From positions 1 through 64,000 of the forward strand of contig JARLJG010000049.1 in assembly GCA_031291325.1 (NCBI GenBank): 64,000 bases of DNA, written 5' to 3'. The DNA is from Burkholderiaceae bacterium (lineage in GTDB: Bacteria > Pseudomonadota > Gammaproteobacteria > Burkholderiales > Burkholderiaceae_D). This document shows, piece after piece, positions 19,149 through 28,204 of this stretch. Made by a program: the position numbers and the translations under genes. Position 1 is the stretch's first letter. Each line of letters opens with the position of its first letter. A model generated the notes under the pieces. The model saw only the letters and a list, made by a program, of their open reading frames with translations, was not told the origin of the DNA and made no database searches.

Positions 19149-19850
19149 ATGATCGAACCCACACCAGTCGCCCTGCTAATCGAAGACGAGCCGCAAATCC
19201 GCCGCTTCGTGCGTGCCTCCCTGGAAGCCGAAGGATGGCAAGTCTTTGAAACCGAAACCCTGAAGCGCGGCCTGATCGAGGCCGGAACGCGCAAGCCGAA
19301 CCTGATTGTCCTCGACCTCGGCTTGCCGGACGGCGACGGCGTCGATTTCATCAGCGACGTGCGCGAATGGTCGACCGTGCCGATCATCGTATTATCGGCC
19401 CGCGTCGGCGAAGCGGACAAGATCAAGGCCCTCGACGCCGGCGCCGACGACTACCTGACCAAGCCGTTCGGTTCCGGCGAATTGCTGGCCCGCGTGCGCG
19501 CCACGCTGCGCCGCCAGCGGTTGCCGGCAAACAACGACAACGGCGTCGTCCAGTTCGGCGATGTGGCAGTCGATATGCGCGAACGGCAAGTCACCAAGGG
19601 CGGCGAAAACGTGCACCTGACGCCGACCGAATACCGGCTGTTGACTGCGCTGTTGAACAATGCGGGCCGCGTGGTCACCAACCCGCAATTGCTGCGCGAG
19701 GTATGGGGGCCATCGCACTCGGAAAGCGGCCATTACCTGCGCGTCTACATGGGGCATCTGCGGCAAAAACTGGAAGACGATCCGGCCCAGCCGAAATACC
19801 TGCAGACCGAGACGGCAGTCGGTTACCGGCTGGTCTTGAATTCAAAATGA
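19149..19850 (+). CDS. kdpE: response regulator KdpE
   Basis: A 233-residue OmpR/PhoB-type regulator. The receiver domain has acidic residues Glu12-Asp13, phospho-acceptor Asp56 (LDLGLPDGDG) and conserved Lys in TKPFG. The winged-helix C-terminal domain contains TPTEYRLL and ends with TAVGYRLV. The ATG at 19149 lies one base after the kdpD stop; the upstream extension inside kdpD is not used. It activates kdpFABC, probably through the site at 11317. Confidence 0.96.
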   Translation: MIEPTPVALLIEDEPQIRRFVRASLEAEGWQVFETETLKRGLIEAGTRKPNLIVLDLGLPDGDGVDFISDVREWSTVPIIVLSARVGEADKIKALDAGADDYLTKPFGSGELLARVRATLRRQRLPANNDNGVVQFGDVAVDMRERQVTKGGENVHLTPTEYRLLTALLNNAGRVVTNPQLLREVWGPSHSESGHYLRVYMGHLRQKLEDDPAQPKYLQTETAVGYRLVLNSK

Positions 19851-20250
19851 AAGACCGCGCAATTTGACGCAAGCATATGCTGATCGATAATGCAGAGCAA
19901 TCGCTGTCTATCACAATGATAGTCGTTAGGGCACCTCTAAAAATTTCCAAAAACGCCCAATCTTGAGTCTGCGGCGCTCGATGTGCTAGTGTGCATGTCC
20001 GCTCCTTGACGCAACCTTGAACGCTTTTGGCAATTTTTAGAGATGCCCATTAATATTTCTACACACCCGAGAATTACGAAACATGTCATTTTGTAAACTT
20101 CGATGTTCAAAATTGCAGTACCAAATTTGCCAAATTTAGAACGCCGCACCCGCCGCTTGCCCAAATCTCTGTTAATCTTGCGCTGCACAAATCCCTTGCT
20201 TGCAATGCGCGTGTCGGGTTTCAAAATACGAGCGCAGCAACACAGAATCC
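19851..20250. other. kdpE-hpnC intergenic region
   Basis: 400 bases without a gene. The left part carries a 120-base palindromic element (19929-20048). The right part (20049-20250) is AT-rich at first and probably contains the hpn promoter, which could not be pinned to clear hexamers. The element may also act as the kdp terminator. Confidence 0.6.
19929..20048. repeat. 120-base MITE-like palindromic element
   Basis: The ends are imperfect inverted repeats of about 30 bases, 25 of 30 matching. They begin GGGCACCTCTAAAAATT on the left and GGGCATCTCTAAAAATT when read inward from the right. No reading frame spans the interior. The ends look like those of a small non-autonomous transposable element. 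No certain target-site duplication is visible. Confidence 0.6.
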
Positions 20251-21069
20251 ATGTCGATCGACCACTACGAAAATTTTCCCGTCGCATCCATCTTGCTGCC
20301 GGCGCGACTGCGCCCGGCGGTGGAGGCGATTTATCGCTTTGCGCGCAGCGCCGACGATCTGGCCGACGAAGGCGATGCCGATGCAGCGCAGCGCCTGGCG
20401 GCGCTGACCGACTATGAACAGGCATTGCGGCGCATCGAAGACGGCCAGCCAGCCCATTCGTCGCTGTTTGAACGGCTGGGGACGGTGGTCAAGGATTACG
20501 CGCTGCCGCTACAGCCGTTGCGCGACCTGTTGTCTGCCTTCAAGCAGGACGTGGTCGTCAAACGCTACCCGAATTTCACCGAACTGCTCGATTATTGCCG
20601 TCGCTCCGCCAACCCGGTCGGCGCGCTGATGCTGCATTTGTATGGCGCGGCGACGCCGGACAACCTGCGCGACTCCGACGCCATCTGTTCGGCGCTGCAA
20701 TTGATTAACTTCTGGCAAGACGTGGCCGTCGATTGGCAAAAAGCACGCATCTATATCCCGCAAGACGATATGGCGAATTTTCTGCTGCGGGAAGACGATC
20801 TCGCCCTGAATCGGGCCACCGGCGAATTTTGCGACACGCTGCATTTCGAGGTCGAACGCGCGCGCGCAATGCTGCAAAGCGGCGCGCCGCTGGCATTGCG
20901 CCTGCCCGGAAGAGTCGGATGGGAACTGCGGCTGGTGGTGCAAGGCGGCTTGCGTATCCTGGAAAAAATCGAAGAAGTCGACTACGATGTCTTTGCGCAC
21001 CGCCCAACCCTGGGTAAAAGCGACTGGTTGCGCATGCTTTGGCGCGCAATCTGGATGACGCCTGCATGA
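20251..21069 (+). CDS. hpnC: squalene synthase-like protein HpnC
   Basis: A 272-residue trans-isoprenyl diphosphate synthase-family protein. The two Asp-rich segments are RSADDLADE (about 30-38) and NFWQDVAVDWQKARIYIP. HpnC completes squalene formation by acting on hydroxysqualene, the intermediate in the HpnCDE route from farnesyl diphosphate. The ATG at 20251 starts the family's MSIDHYENFP N-terminus. hpnD and hpnE follow in the same direction. No squalene-hopene cyclase lies in this window. Confidence 0.93.
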   Translation: MSIDHYENFPVASILLPARLRPAVEAIYRFARSADDLADEGDADAAQRLAALTDYEQALRRIEDGQPAHSSLFERLGTVVKDYALPLQPLRDLLSAFKQDVVVKRYPNFTELLDYCRRSANPVGALMLHLYGAATPDNLRDSDAICSALQLINFWQDVAVDWQKARIYIPQDDMANFLLREDDLALNRATGEFCDTLHFEVERARAMLQSGAPLALRLPGRVGWELRLVVQGGLRILEKIEEVDYDVFAHRPTLGKSDWLRMLWRAIWMTPA

Positions 21070-21150
21070 AATCTGCGACCAGCCTGCCGCAAGCCGCCCA
21101 AGTCGGTTAGCATAGCGACTTCTTATCGATCCAATCCGCGCACTTGATTT

Positions 21151-21984
21151 ATGTCACCCGACGAATATTGCCAACAAAAAGCCGCGCAGAGCGGCTCCAG
21201 TTTCTACTATAGCTTCCTGTTCTTGCCGCCGGAGCGGCGGCGGGCGATTACCGCCTTGTACGCGTTTTGCCGCGAAGTCGACGATACCGTCGATGAAATC
21301 GCCGATCCCCACATCGCCCGCACCAAGCTGATCTGGTGGCGGCAGGAGTTGGGCGCGATGCAAGCCGGCAATCCCACCCACCCGGTGACGAAGGCGTTGC
21401 TGCCGCATCTGCAAGCGTTTTCGATCGAACAAAAGTATTTGCTGGCCATCGTCGACGGCATGGAGATGGACCTCGATCAGACCCGTTACCTGGACTTTCC
21501 CGGTCTGCAAAAATATTGCTGGCATGTGGCCAGCGTGGTCGGCATCCTGTCAGCCGGCATCTTCGGCGCGACGCAGCCGGAAACCTTGCAGTACGCCGAA
21601 AAGCTCGGGCTGGCATTTCAACTGACGAATATCATCCGCGATGTCGGCGAAGACGCGCGCAAAGGACGCATCTATTTACCGATCAACGAATTGCAGCAAT
21701 TCGGCGTGACGGCTGCCGACATCTTGAATGCGCGGCATAGCGAGAATTTCGAGAAATTGATGAAATTCCAGGCCGACCGCGCACAGGCCATGTACGACGC
21801 CGCGTTCGCGCTGCTGCCCAAGGCGGATCGGCGCGCGCAGCGACCGGGGCTGATTATGGCGGCGATCTATCGCGCGCTGTTGACCGAGATCGAACTTGAT
21901 GGTTTCCACGTGCTGAACCAGCGCATTTCCCTCACGCCGATCCGCAAGCTGTGGCTGGCGTGGAAGACTTATGTTCGCGGCTGA
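21151..21984 (+). CDS. hpnD: presqualene diphosphate synthase HpnD
   Basis: A 277-residue enzyme joining two farnesyl diphosphates into presqualene diphosphate. Motifs: YYSFLFLPPERRRAI, first Asp motif CREVDDTVDE, and second Asp motif NIIRDVGEDARKGRIYLP. It lies 81 bases after hpnC and its last 14 bases overlap hpnE, indicating one operon. Confidence 0.95.
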   Translation: MSPDEYCQQKAAQSGSSFYYSFLFLPPERRRAITALYAFCREVDDTVDEIADPHIARTKLIWWRQELGAMQAGNPTHPVTKALLPHLQAFSIEQKYLLAIVDGMEMDLDQTRYLDFPGLQKYCWHVASVVGILSAGIFGATQPETLQYAEKLGLAFQLTNIIRDVGEDARKGRIYLPINELQQFGVTAADILNARHSENFEKLMKFQADRAQAMYDAAFALLPKADRRAQRPGLIMAAIYRALLTEIELDGFHVLNQRISLTPIRKLWLAWKTYVRG

Positions 21985-23338
21985 CGCCGTCGCCAAGACC
22001 AGCGTTGCAGTGGTGGGCGGCGGTTGGGCCGGCTGCGCCGCCGCCATCGCCTTGGCCAAAAGCGGCCATGCAGTCACCGTATTCGAGAGCACGCGCAACC
22101 TGGGCGGACGCGCGCGCGGCGTGCAGTTGGATGGCCGCATGCTCGACAACGGCCAGCATATTCTGCTGGGCGCTTATCGCGACAGCCTGGCCTTGATGCG
22201 CACGGTCGGCATCGACACCGACGAAGTCTTGCTGCGGCTGCCGCTGCAAATGCGCTATCCGCCCGGCAGCGGCGGCATGGACTTTGCCGCGCCGCGCCTG
22301 CCTGCCCCTTTGCACATGGTGATCGCGCTGCTGCGGGCCGCCGGCCTGACACGCGCCGACAAGATGGCGCTGGCGCGCTTTTCGACCACTGCGCGCTGGA
22401 TGGAATGGCGCATGCACAACGATTGCAGCGTCAGCGAATTGCTGGAGCGCTACGACCAGACCGAGCGCCTGACCAAGCTGATGTGGCGACCATTGTGCCT
22501 GGCCGCGTTGAACACGCCGCCCGAACGGGCATCGGCCCAGGTATTTTTGAACGTGTTGCGCGACAGCCTGGGTGCGCGCCGCGCCGCCTCCGATATGCTG
22601 CTGCCGCGCGTGAACCTGACGGAATTGTTTCCGCAACATGCGGCGCGCTTCATCGGACAATACCAGGGGCAAGTTCGCTACGGCGCAAATGTCGGCGCGA
22701 TAACGCGCAACGGCGACGGCTGGCGCGTGACACTGAGCGGCGAGCAAGCGCCGCAGCAAGACTTCGATTGCATCGTGTTGGCCACGCCGGTCGCGCAAAC
22801 GGCGGCGCTGCTGGATGGATTGATCGACAGCTCAGCGCTCGGCGACTTTTCCTACGAACCGATTACCACTTGCTACCTGCGCTATGCGCCGGACCTACGG
22901 CTGCCGCTGCCCTTCTTTGCGTTGATCGACGACGCGGCTGCTGGCGACTGGGGCCAATTCGTATTCGATCGCGGCCAGCTCGACGCCAGCCAGGGCGGCA
23001 TATTGTCGGTCGTCGTCAGCGCCGCATCCGACGCCGTCGCACAAGACCAGGGCGAACTGGCGCAGGCGATTGCCGCCCAGCTAGCCAAAACCCTGCGCAT
23101 GCCGCAACTGGCGCAACCGTTGTGGAGCAAGGTCGTCTCGGAAAAGCGCGCAACCTTTGCCTGCACGCCGGGCTTGATCCGCCCGGCCAACGATGTTGGC
23201 TTGCCGGGCTTGGCAATCGCCGGCGACTATACGCAGAGCGACTATCCGGCGACGCTGGAAGCGGCGGTGCGCAGCGGTTTGGCGGCGGCGCGGCAGATTC
23301 TTGAACCTGCCGACGAAGAAACGGAAGAACAGTCTTAG
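21971..23338 (+). CDS. hpnE: hydroxysqualene dehydroxylase HpnE (FAD-dependent)
   Basis: A 455-residue flavoprotein of the amine-oxidase/desaturase fold. The dinucleotide-binding motif VVGGGWAGCAAAIALA is at about 14-29, followed by NLGGRARG. The C-terminal FAD motif contains GLAIAGDYTQSDYPATLEAAV. HpnE reduces hydroxysqualene to squalene. It overlaps hpnD by 14 bases and ends the operon, facing the convergent tssF gene across a palindromic repeat. Confidence 0.94.
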   Translation: MFAADAVAKTSVAVVGGGWAGCAAAIALAKSGHAVTVFESTRNLGGRARGVQLDGRMLDNGQHILLGAYRDSLALMRTVGIDTDEVLLRLPLQMRYPPGSGGMDFAAPRLPAPLHMVIALLRAAGLTRADKMALARFSTTARWMEWRMHNDCSVSELLERYDQTERLTKLMWRPLCLAALNTPPERASAQVFLNVLRDSLGARRAASDMLLPRVNLTELFPQHAARFIGQYQGQVRYGANVGAITRNGDGWRVTLSGEQAPQQDFDCIVLATPVAQTAALLDGLIDSSALGDFSYEPITTCYLRYAPDLRLPLPFFALIDDAAAGDWGQFVFDRGQLDASQGGILSVVVSAASDAVAQDQGELAQAIAAQLAKTLRMPQLAQPLWSKVVSEKRATFACTPGLIRPANDVGLPGLAIAGDYTQSDYPATLEAAVRSGLAAARQILEPADEETEEQS

Positions 23339-23349
23339 GCGACAAGGCA

Positions 23350-23570
23350 ATCGCATGAAGGTCGTCTTGACGCAAGGCTCCCCTCGCCCGCTTGCGGGAG
23401 AGGGGTTGGGGGAGAGGGAGCGCCGCGAACATGGGTATTTTTGTCCCTATTTTTCCGTTTTACGATATTTTTCGGAACGCTTTTTATCCCTTAGGTCGTG
23501 CATTTGAGCATTCCCTCTCCCCTGCCCCTCTCCTGCAAGCGGGCGAGGGGATGTGCAGGCCTCATGCGAT
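23350..23570. repeat. long palindromic intergenic repeat between hpnE and tssF
   Basis: Outer arms ATCGCATGA (23350-23358) and TCATGCGAT (23562-23570) enclose GC-rich arms at about 23380-23418 and 23514-23552 (CCCCTCGCCCGCTTGC and complement). The AT-rich loop contains no gene. The core resembles the repeats at 1 and 16111. Sitting between convergent genes, it could terminate transcription from both sides. Confidence 0.75.
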
Positions 23571-23579
23571 TGTTCTATC

Positions 23580-25448
23580 TTACGCCACCGGCCTCGCACC
23601 CATGCGCAACTTCCAGCGCATGATCTCGCCGCGCTGCAGCGAATGCAGTGCAGTTTCGGTAAAGGAATTCTGGCCGACGTGGCGCGCAAAGAATTGCTCC
23701 AGGATCGACCCGAGCAGATAAGGACTGCCCCCGGCGAACAGGCTTTCATCGACCGTCAGGTCAATCGCCACGCCGCGCCCGACCGCGATTTGTCCGGCCG
23801 CCGGCAGACGCCGGGTCACCGGCTTGAGGCTGCATTGCCGAATCGCATCGATCTGCTTCCTGACCGACATCTCCGCCAATGGCGCGTACAAGCTCAACAG
23901 CTCGCGCAGCGCTGCCGCTCCTTCGTCCGGATTCAAGTCGCTCAAGGTCAGGTAATTCAGCGTCAAGTGACTGATCAAGCGCCAGGTCGCGGCGCTTTCC
24001 GCCAACGCCGGCCTGGGTTCGGTCGGCCCGCGCAATACCTTGATCGTTTCGACCGGGATAGATGCCAGCATGTCGAAGTCGGTCGGCCCGCCCTTCGGTA
24101 TCAAAAACGCCAGGTCGCGGTTGGTGCACAGCGTATCGACCGACACGCTCTTCAAGCCGTGCGCAATTGGTGCTTGATCGCGGTCGGTGAAGGAAAGATA
24201 GACTTCGCTGCCGGCATAGTTGGTGCGCTGCCCGTGACGGCGCTTTGCTTCCGGCATCATATGCGGTTCGCGCCGCATCGTGTAATACACGTTGTCGCCG
24301 CTGTCGTCGCCGCCCAACGCCAGGTGCAGCGAACGGAATTCCCGCTCCTTGCCGGCCATTTCCTCGCTGCCTCGCACGTTGTCGATCGCATAGATTTCGA
24401 CATCCGACGCGTTGTTCTTGTCGGACACGATATGATGCTCGCGCGCGTAGGCATCGATAGGCAGCGATTCGCCGCTTTTTGGAAATAGATTGATTACCGG
24501 CGTGCAAAACAGCGCCAATTGCGCCTTGTCCACCAGACTTTCCAGGTCGCCCACCGGGCAGTCGAACAAGATGGCCAGATCGACGCTATTGCCATCGACC
24601 CGGGAAATCAGCTTCTTCAAGCCGTGCAGGGTGAAAAAGCGCAAGCGGCTGGGGCAGGCGAAATATTCGTGCAACAGACGGTAGCCCTGGAATGCATGCG
24701 CGGGAAACGGCAGCAGCGATTGATCGCGATCGAAGCCTTCGGCCCGAATGCAATGCGGCGGCAGATACTCCATCCATTTCACTGGCCGTTGCAGTTCGCA
24801 GCCGACCACGCCTTGCGCATGGGCGAACAGGATTTCGTAAAGACGCGATGCAACATCGTCGTCGCCTGCCAGATAAAAGGTCAAGCTATCCAGGTTCAGC
24901 GATGCCAGCGTGCCCTTGGTGGATTTCAAGCGGATGCGCAAGGCACCCTTGACTGGACGTTCAAGGTGCAAACCGGACAAAGGCAGATCGGGCGGCGCGC
25001 CGGAGCAACCGACCTCGACAATCTCCAGCGGCCACAGCATGACGTCGTGCGCAGTGCGGAATTCGCACGCGGTTTCCTCGCCCTTGGGGATCCCCGCCAA
25101 TAGCGATGAATGGCGCGGCACCTTGTAGCCTGCCGCCAGCGAACCATGTTTCATGTCGGGACGCAATTCGACGATCGCCGTCGCCGGCGTCGGGGCCAGG
25201 TAATTCGGGTAATGGACTTCCAACAGCCGTTGCGAAAAGCGTGGAAATTGCTCGTCCATATTAAGCTGGATGCGCGCAGTCAGAAAACTGAATGCTTCCA
25301 ACAGACGCTCGACATACGGGTCAGCCACTTCGACGCCGTTCATGCCGAGACGGCTGGCGATTTTCGGCTGCTGCTCTGCGAACTCCTGCCCCAACTCGCG
25401 CATGTAGGCCAGCTCGGCGTTATAGTATTCCAGAAGGCGTGGGTCCAT
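23580..25448 (-). CDS. tssF: type VI secretion baseplate subunit TssF
   Basis: A 622-residue TssF/ImpG/VasA protein. The N-terminus, beginning MDPRLLEYYNAELAYMREL, and the block DPYVERLLEAFSFLTARIQ are diagnostic. TssF forms the baseplate wedge with TssG, TssE and TssK. Usually tssG follows directly; here the gene ends against convergent hpnE and no tssG is present. It is the last gene of the minus-strand T6SS module. A GAGG motif lies about 11 bases before the ATG, inside one arm of an inverted repeat. Confidence 0.93.
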   Translation of the reverse strand: MDPRLLEYYNAELAYMRELGQEFAEQQPKIASRLGMNGVEVADPYVERLLEAFSFLTARIQLNMDEQFPRFSQRLLEVHYPNYLAPTPATAIVELRPDMKHGSLAAGYKVPRHSSLLAGIPKGEETACEFRTAHDVMLWPLEIVEVGCSGAPPDLPLSGLHLERPVKGALRIRLKSTKGTLASLNLDSLTFYLAGDDDVASRLYEILFAHAQGVVGCELQRPVKWMEYLPPHCIRAEGFDRDQSLLPFPAHAFQGYRLLHEYFACPSRLRFFTLHGLKKLISRVDGNSVDLAILFDCPVGDLESLVDKAQLALFCTPVINLFPKSGESLPIDAYAREHHIVSDKNNASDVEIYAIDNVRGSEEMAGKEREFRSLHLALGGDDSGDNVYYTMRREPHMMPEAKRRHGQRTNYAGSEVYLSFTDRDQAPIAHGLKSVSVDTLCTNRDLAFLIPKGGPTDFDMLASIPVETIKVLRGPTEPRPALAESAATWRLISHLTLNYLTLSDLNPDEGAAALRELLSLYAPLAEMSVRKQIDAIRQCSLKPVTRRLPAAGQIAVGRGVAIDLTVDESLFAGGSPYLLGSILEQFFARHVGQNSFTETALHSLQRGEIMRWKLRMGARPVA

Positions 25449-25690
25449 GATTCTAGATTCCTCAGTTGAACAGGTGAGAGTGTGCGTTTTTGCGGCTTTC
25501 TGGCTAGGCGCGACGACGACGCAGACTGATGTCTGCTAGGAGAAGCAACGACGCCAGGGAGCCGGAAAAGCGTGCAATCGCACCTGTAGCGCTACCTCCC
25601 AATCGGTGATGGTTATAGAACGAAAGACAGCGAGTGTTCATGCAACTTTCCAGACGAAAATAAGCGGTCAACTGAGGAATCTAGGATCAT
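25447..25690. repeat. 244-base segment bounded by 23-base inverted repeats before tssF
   Basis: Arms 25447-25469 and 25668-25690 are complementary at 22 of 23 positions. The left arm includes the tssF start codon and ribosome binding site; the right arm begins three bases from the stop codon of the upstream gene. Inside, 25470-25587 forms a second imperfect palindrome starting ACAGGTG and ending CACCTGT. No gene is present. Possible readings are an invertible switch, a MITE, or a structured mRNA leader. Confidence 0.75.
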
Positions 25691-25693
25691 TCG

Positions 25694-27034
25694 TCATGCC
25701 TCCTTGGGCAAGAGATGCATCGCGCGCTGTTGCGCCAACGCCGGCGCGCTTGTCGCCAGATAAGGAATATTCATGTCGCTTTGCGCCAGATTGAGTGCGG
25801 CGGCCCAACGCGCGGCCTGCACACCGTTTGATAAAAGAGTAAGGCAATGCGCGCGATCCGATGCAGCGCCGCCAAATAATAACCGAGTCCCGCCCGGAAA
25901 TTGCACGCCCTCTTTGCGCCACCATGCAGCGACCGCCTCGGCGTGCGGCCAGGACAGTCCCACATCCGGGTCTTGCAGCGGCGTCTGGCGCTCGTCTTCG
26001 TCCTCATCCGCCGGCGGCGCTGCCGCCGTCAATCTGTGGCGGTCGAGATCGACCCCGGTCACCATCGTCACGCTCCAAGCGGCCAGACGCGCCAAGTCCT
26101 TGCGCACCATCGCCGCCAGCGCCCACGGCAAGGTAGCCGGGTCGCCGTGGTGCGCCAGCACGATCAATCCCTGGCGCGCCGGGATGCGTTCCATCAAATC
26201 GCGCGTACCGGGATGCGCTACCGGCAGCGCATGGCCGATGTAGCGCGCCACTGCCTGCGCGCGCCGGGTCGCCATGCTCTTGACCCAACCCTTGCCATCT
26301 TGCGCGATCTGGTTCCAGTGCAGCGAAGCCTGCCACAAATCCGCCAGGACCGCCGCGCCCTGCCCCAGCAGCAGCAAGGCGACGGCAGCCGCTTCGCGCA
26401 CGGCAGGTTCGGCATCCTTGCGCGCCGCTTGCAACTGCGCAAGGTATTCCGCCAGCCGCAGACGCCCGGCCAGGATGCAGGCCGCTTCGCGGGTGCCGGC
26501 GTCGGTTGCGGCAAAGAAGCCGCTCAAATCCACACGCGGTTTCAAGCGGCGTATCGAAAACGCGCGCAGCGCAATTTGCTGCAAGCGCGGGAAATTCGTC
26601 AGCGGCAGCCAGAAATCCATCCACGGCAGCGCCGTCTCTTCAGCCACCCAGCCGAGCGCCGAAATCAAGCCATCCTGCATCGCGTCCGGGTTCTTTTGCA
26701 GCACTTCCCACAAAGCCTGCAGGCGCAGCTTGTCGCCGGCCTCGATTGCCAATACATAGGCGGCAAACGCTTCGCCTGCACCCTTCCAGCGCTGCAGGTT
26801 CTTCAACGCGGATTCCCAACCCACTGCGCCGGCGACCCGCAAACCGTCCAGATGTGCGGTCAACAGCCGGTCGAAATGGCGCAAGCGGTCGAAACGCAGC
26901 AGCGGCGAATAGGCGTTGGCGCTGCGTTGCGTCCAATAGAATGCCGCATCCTCGGCATGACGCAGGATTAGCGGCTTGATTACCAAAGGCGCGATCTCGG
27001 ATTCTGCTGTCAAATTTTCAGCGGCGTCGGACAT
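25694..27034 (-). CDS. TIGR02270 family protein (T6SS-associated, HEAT-like)
   Basis: A 446-residue helical, Ala/Leu-rich protein of the TIGR02270 family, found near VgrG/DUF2169 gene sets in Proteobacteria and myxobacteria. The family hallmark is a set of HEAT-like repeats around HEAT-type phrases such as GTREAACILAGRLRL and EPAVREAAAVALLLLG (about 180-225). The ATG at 27034 is preferred over a TTG at 27043. It lies between the propeller gene and tssF on the same strand. The biochemical role is unknown; an adaptor or scaffold for effector loading is a guess. Confidence 0.75.
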   Translation of the reverse strand: MSDAAENLTAESEIAPLVIKPLILRHAEDAAFYWTQRSANAYSPLLRFDRLRHFDRLLTAHLDGLRVAGAVGWESALKNLQRWKGAGEAFAAYVLAIEAGDKLRLQALWEVLQKNPDAMQDGLISALGWVAEETALPWMDFWLPLTNFPRLQQIALRAFSIRRLKPRVDLSGFFAATDAGTREAACILAGRLRLAEYLAQLQAARKDAEPAVREAAAVALLLLGQGAAVLADLWQASLHWNQIAQDGKGWVKSMATRRAQAVARYIGHALPVAHPGTRDLMERIPARQGLIVLAHHGDPATLPWALAAMVRKDLARLAAWSVTMVTGVDLDRHRLTAAAPPADEDEDERQTPLQDPDVGLSWPHAEAVAAWWRKEGVQFPGGTRLLFGGAASDRAHCLTLLSNGVQAARWAAALNLAQSDMNIPYLATSAPALAQQRAMHLLPKEA

Positions 27035-27201
27035 GGTGCTCAATCATAAAATAATTCAAAAACGCAATTCCATTGGTCATTCTGCCGATACACCAAGCCT
27101 TCATGCCAGCCAGCAGCGTTACACTGCAAGCGAATGGGTATCCTCCTACAAACGCATACGCGCCAACCTCGGCGTCCGCAAATTCCTTGCTTTCAACAGT
27201 T

Positions 27202-28194
27202 TTAAGCGAATGCCTGGGCATCCACCAAAATTTGCCAGTCTTTTCCGTCATGCAGCGCAGCGCCAAATATGCCGGCCAGCAGCAGCACACCATCGCCGAC
27301 AGACAAATTCCCGGCGCAGGCGCGAACTTCATTCGGCGCCTTCGATTTCTTCAATTTGTCATTTTCGATTTCCCAAAGGCCATAGTCGGAAGTGCACCAC
27401 ACTTTTCCCTGGTGCCACACCATATCCTTGAACGGCAAGGTCAGATCGCCTTTGTAAATCCGCTTCCACGAGTCGCCTTTGCCTTTGAATACATTTCCTT
27501 CCTGCGCTCCAATATAGACATATCCGTCGCCGGCACAACATACCGATTCCAGGCTCATATTGCTCGGGAAAGCCAATTGCTTCCATTTTTTGCCGTTGAA
27601 ATGCCAGACATCGCCATCGCCGCCTACGCAATAGATATCTTTTGCGCTGAAGCCGTCAATATCCTGAAATCCTTCGCCGAACGAATCGGCGTCCTCGTCA
27701 TCCTCGTCCGCCGTGGGAAGATCGCTTGTGAACCCGTGCCAATCGTTTTTGCCGTCTCGGCGCAATACCGTGCGGTTTCCGCCGACCGCATAGACTTGTC
27801 CGTCAATTGTACGAAGCTTGACGATTGCGCCTCGTTGGGGGCCTTCGTCCGCCCAACTTGCAAAGGAATCTTCAATTCCTCCCTCGCCGCTTCCGGCCGC
27901 GTAAACGCTGCCTCCCATGTCGACACCCACAAACTGTTCCTTTGGGTAGATCGAAAGTCCTCCGACCAAGTGGTCAAAATGCTCAAGGACTGAGCGGCTC
28001 CAGCGATCTCCAACTGGTTCGTCCATGAAATAAGGGACGATTCGTTTGATTAGCTTCGTCTCGGGCGGAGCGTCTTTATCGGTGTCGTACATCTCTTTGA
28101 GCACGAAATAAAACATGTCCTTATTTCTTACAACGCAGTCAATAATTTGGTAGCCTTCAAAAAACTTTTTGTATTCCTTGTCCGAGATATGCAT
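27202..28194 (-). CDS. beta-propeller-like protein; candidate immunity protein to the adjacent toxin
   Basis: A 330-residue protein without a signal peptide. From about residue 85 it shows repeated blade-like units: GQVYAVGGNRTVLRRDG, DIYCVGGDGDVWHFNG, GYVYIGAQEGNVFKG, GKVWCTSDYGLWEI and a final HDGKDW unit. That pattern of VY.VG..G.V...G..W is typical of beta-propellers. It starts ten bases after the toxin candidate, with AAAGG just before the ATG. T6SS immunity genes usually follow the effector directly, so this is the candidate. Base composition is more AT-rich than neighbouring genes. I do not recognise a named family. Confidence 0.55.
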   Translation of the reverse strand: MHISDKEYKKFFEGYQIIDCVVRNKDMFYFVLKEMYDTDKDAPPETKLIKRIVPYFMDEPVGDRWSRSVLEHFDHLVGGLSIYPKEQFVGVDMGGSVYAAGSGEGGIEDSFASWADEGPQRGAIVKLRTIDGQVYAVGGNRTVLRRDGKNDWHGFTSDLPTADEDDEDADSFGEGFQDIDGFSAKDIYCVGGDGDVWHFNGKKWKQLAFPSNMSLESVCCAGDGYVYIGAQEGNVFKGKGDSWKRIYKGDLTLPFKDMVWHQGKVWCTSDYGLWEIENDKLKKSKAPNEVRACAGNLSVGDGVLLLAGIFGAALHDGKDWQILVDAQAFA

Positions 28195-28204
28195 TTTTTC
28201 CTTT

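Noticed and set aside
27018-27332. 104-codon minus-strand frame across the propeller end and the following gap
   Set aside because: Overlaps two better genes, is Cys/Ala-rich and has no ribosome binding site; the 27035-27201 gap is treated as non-coding.
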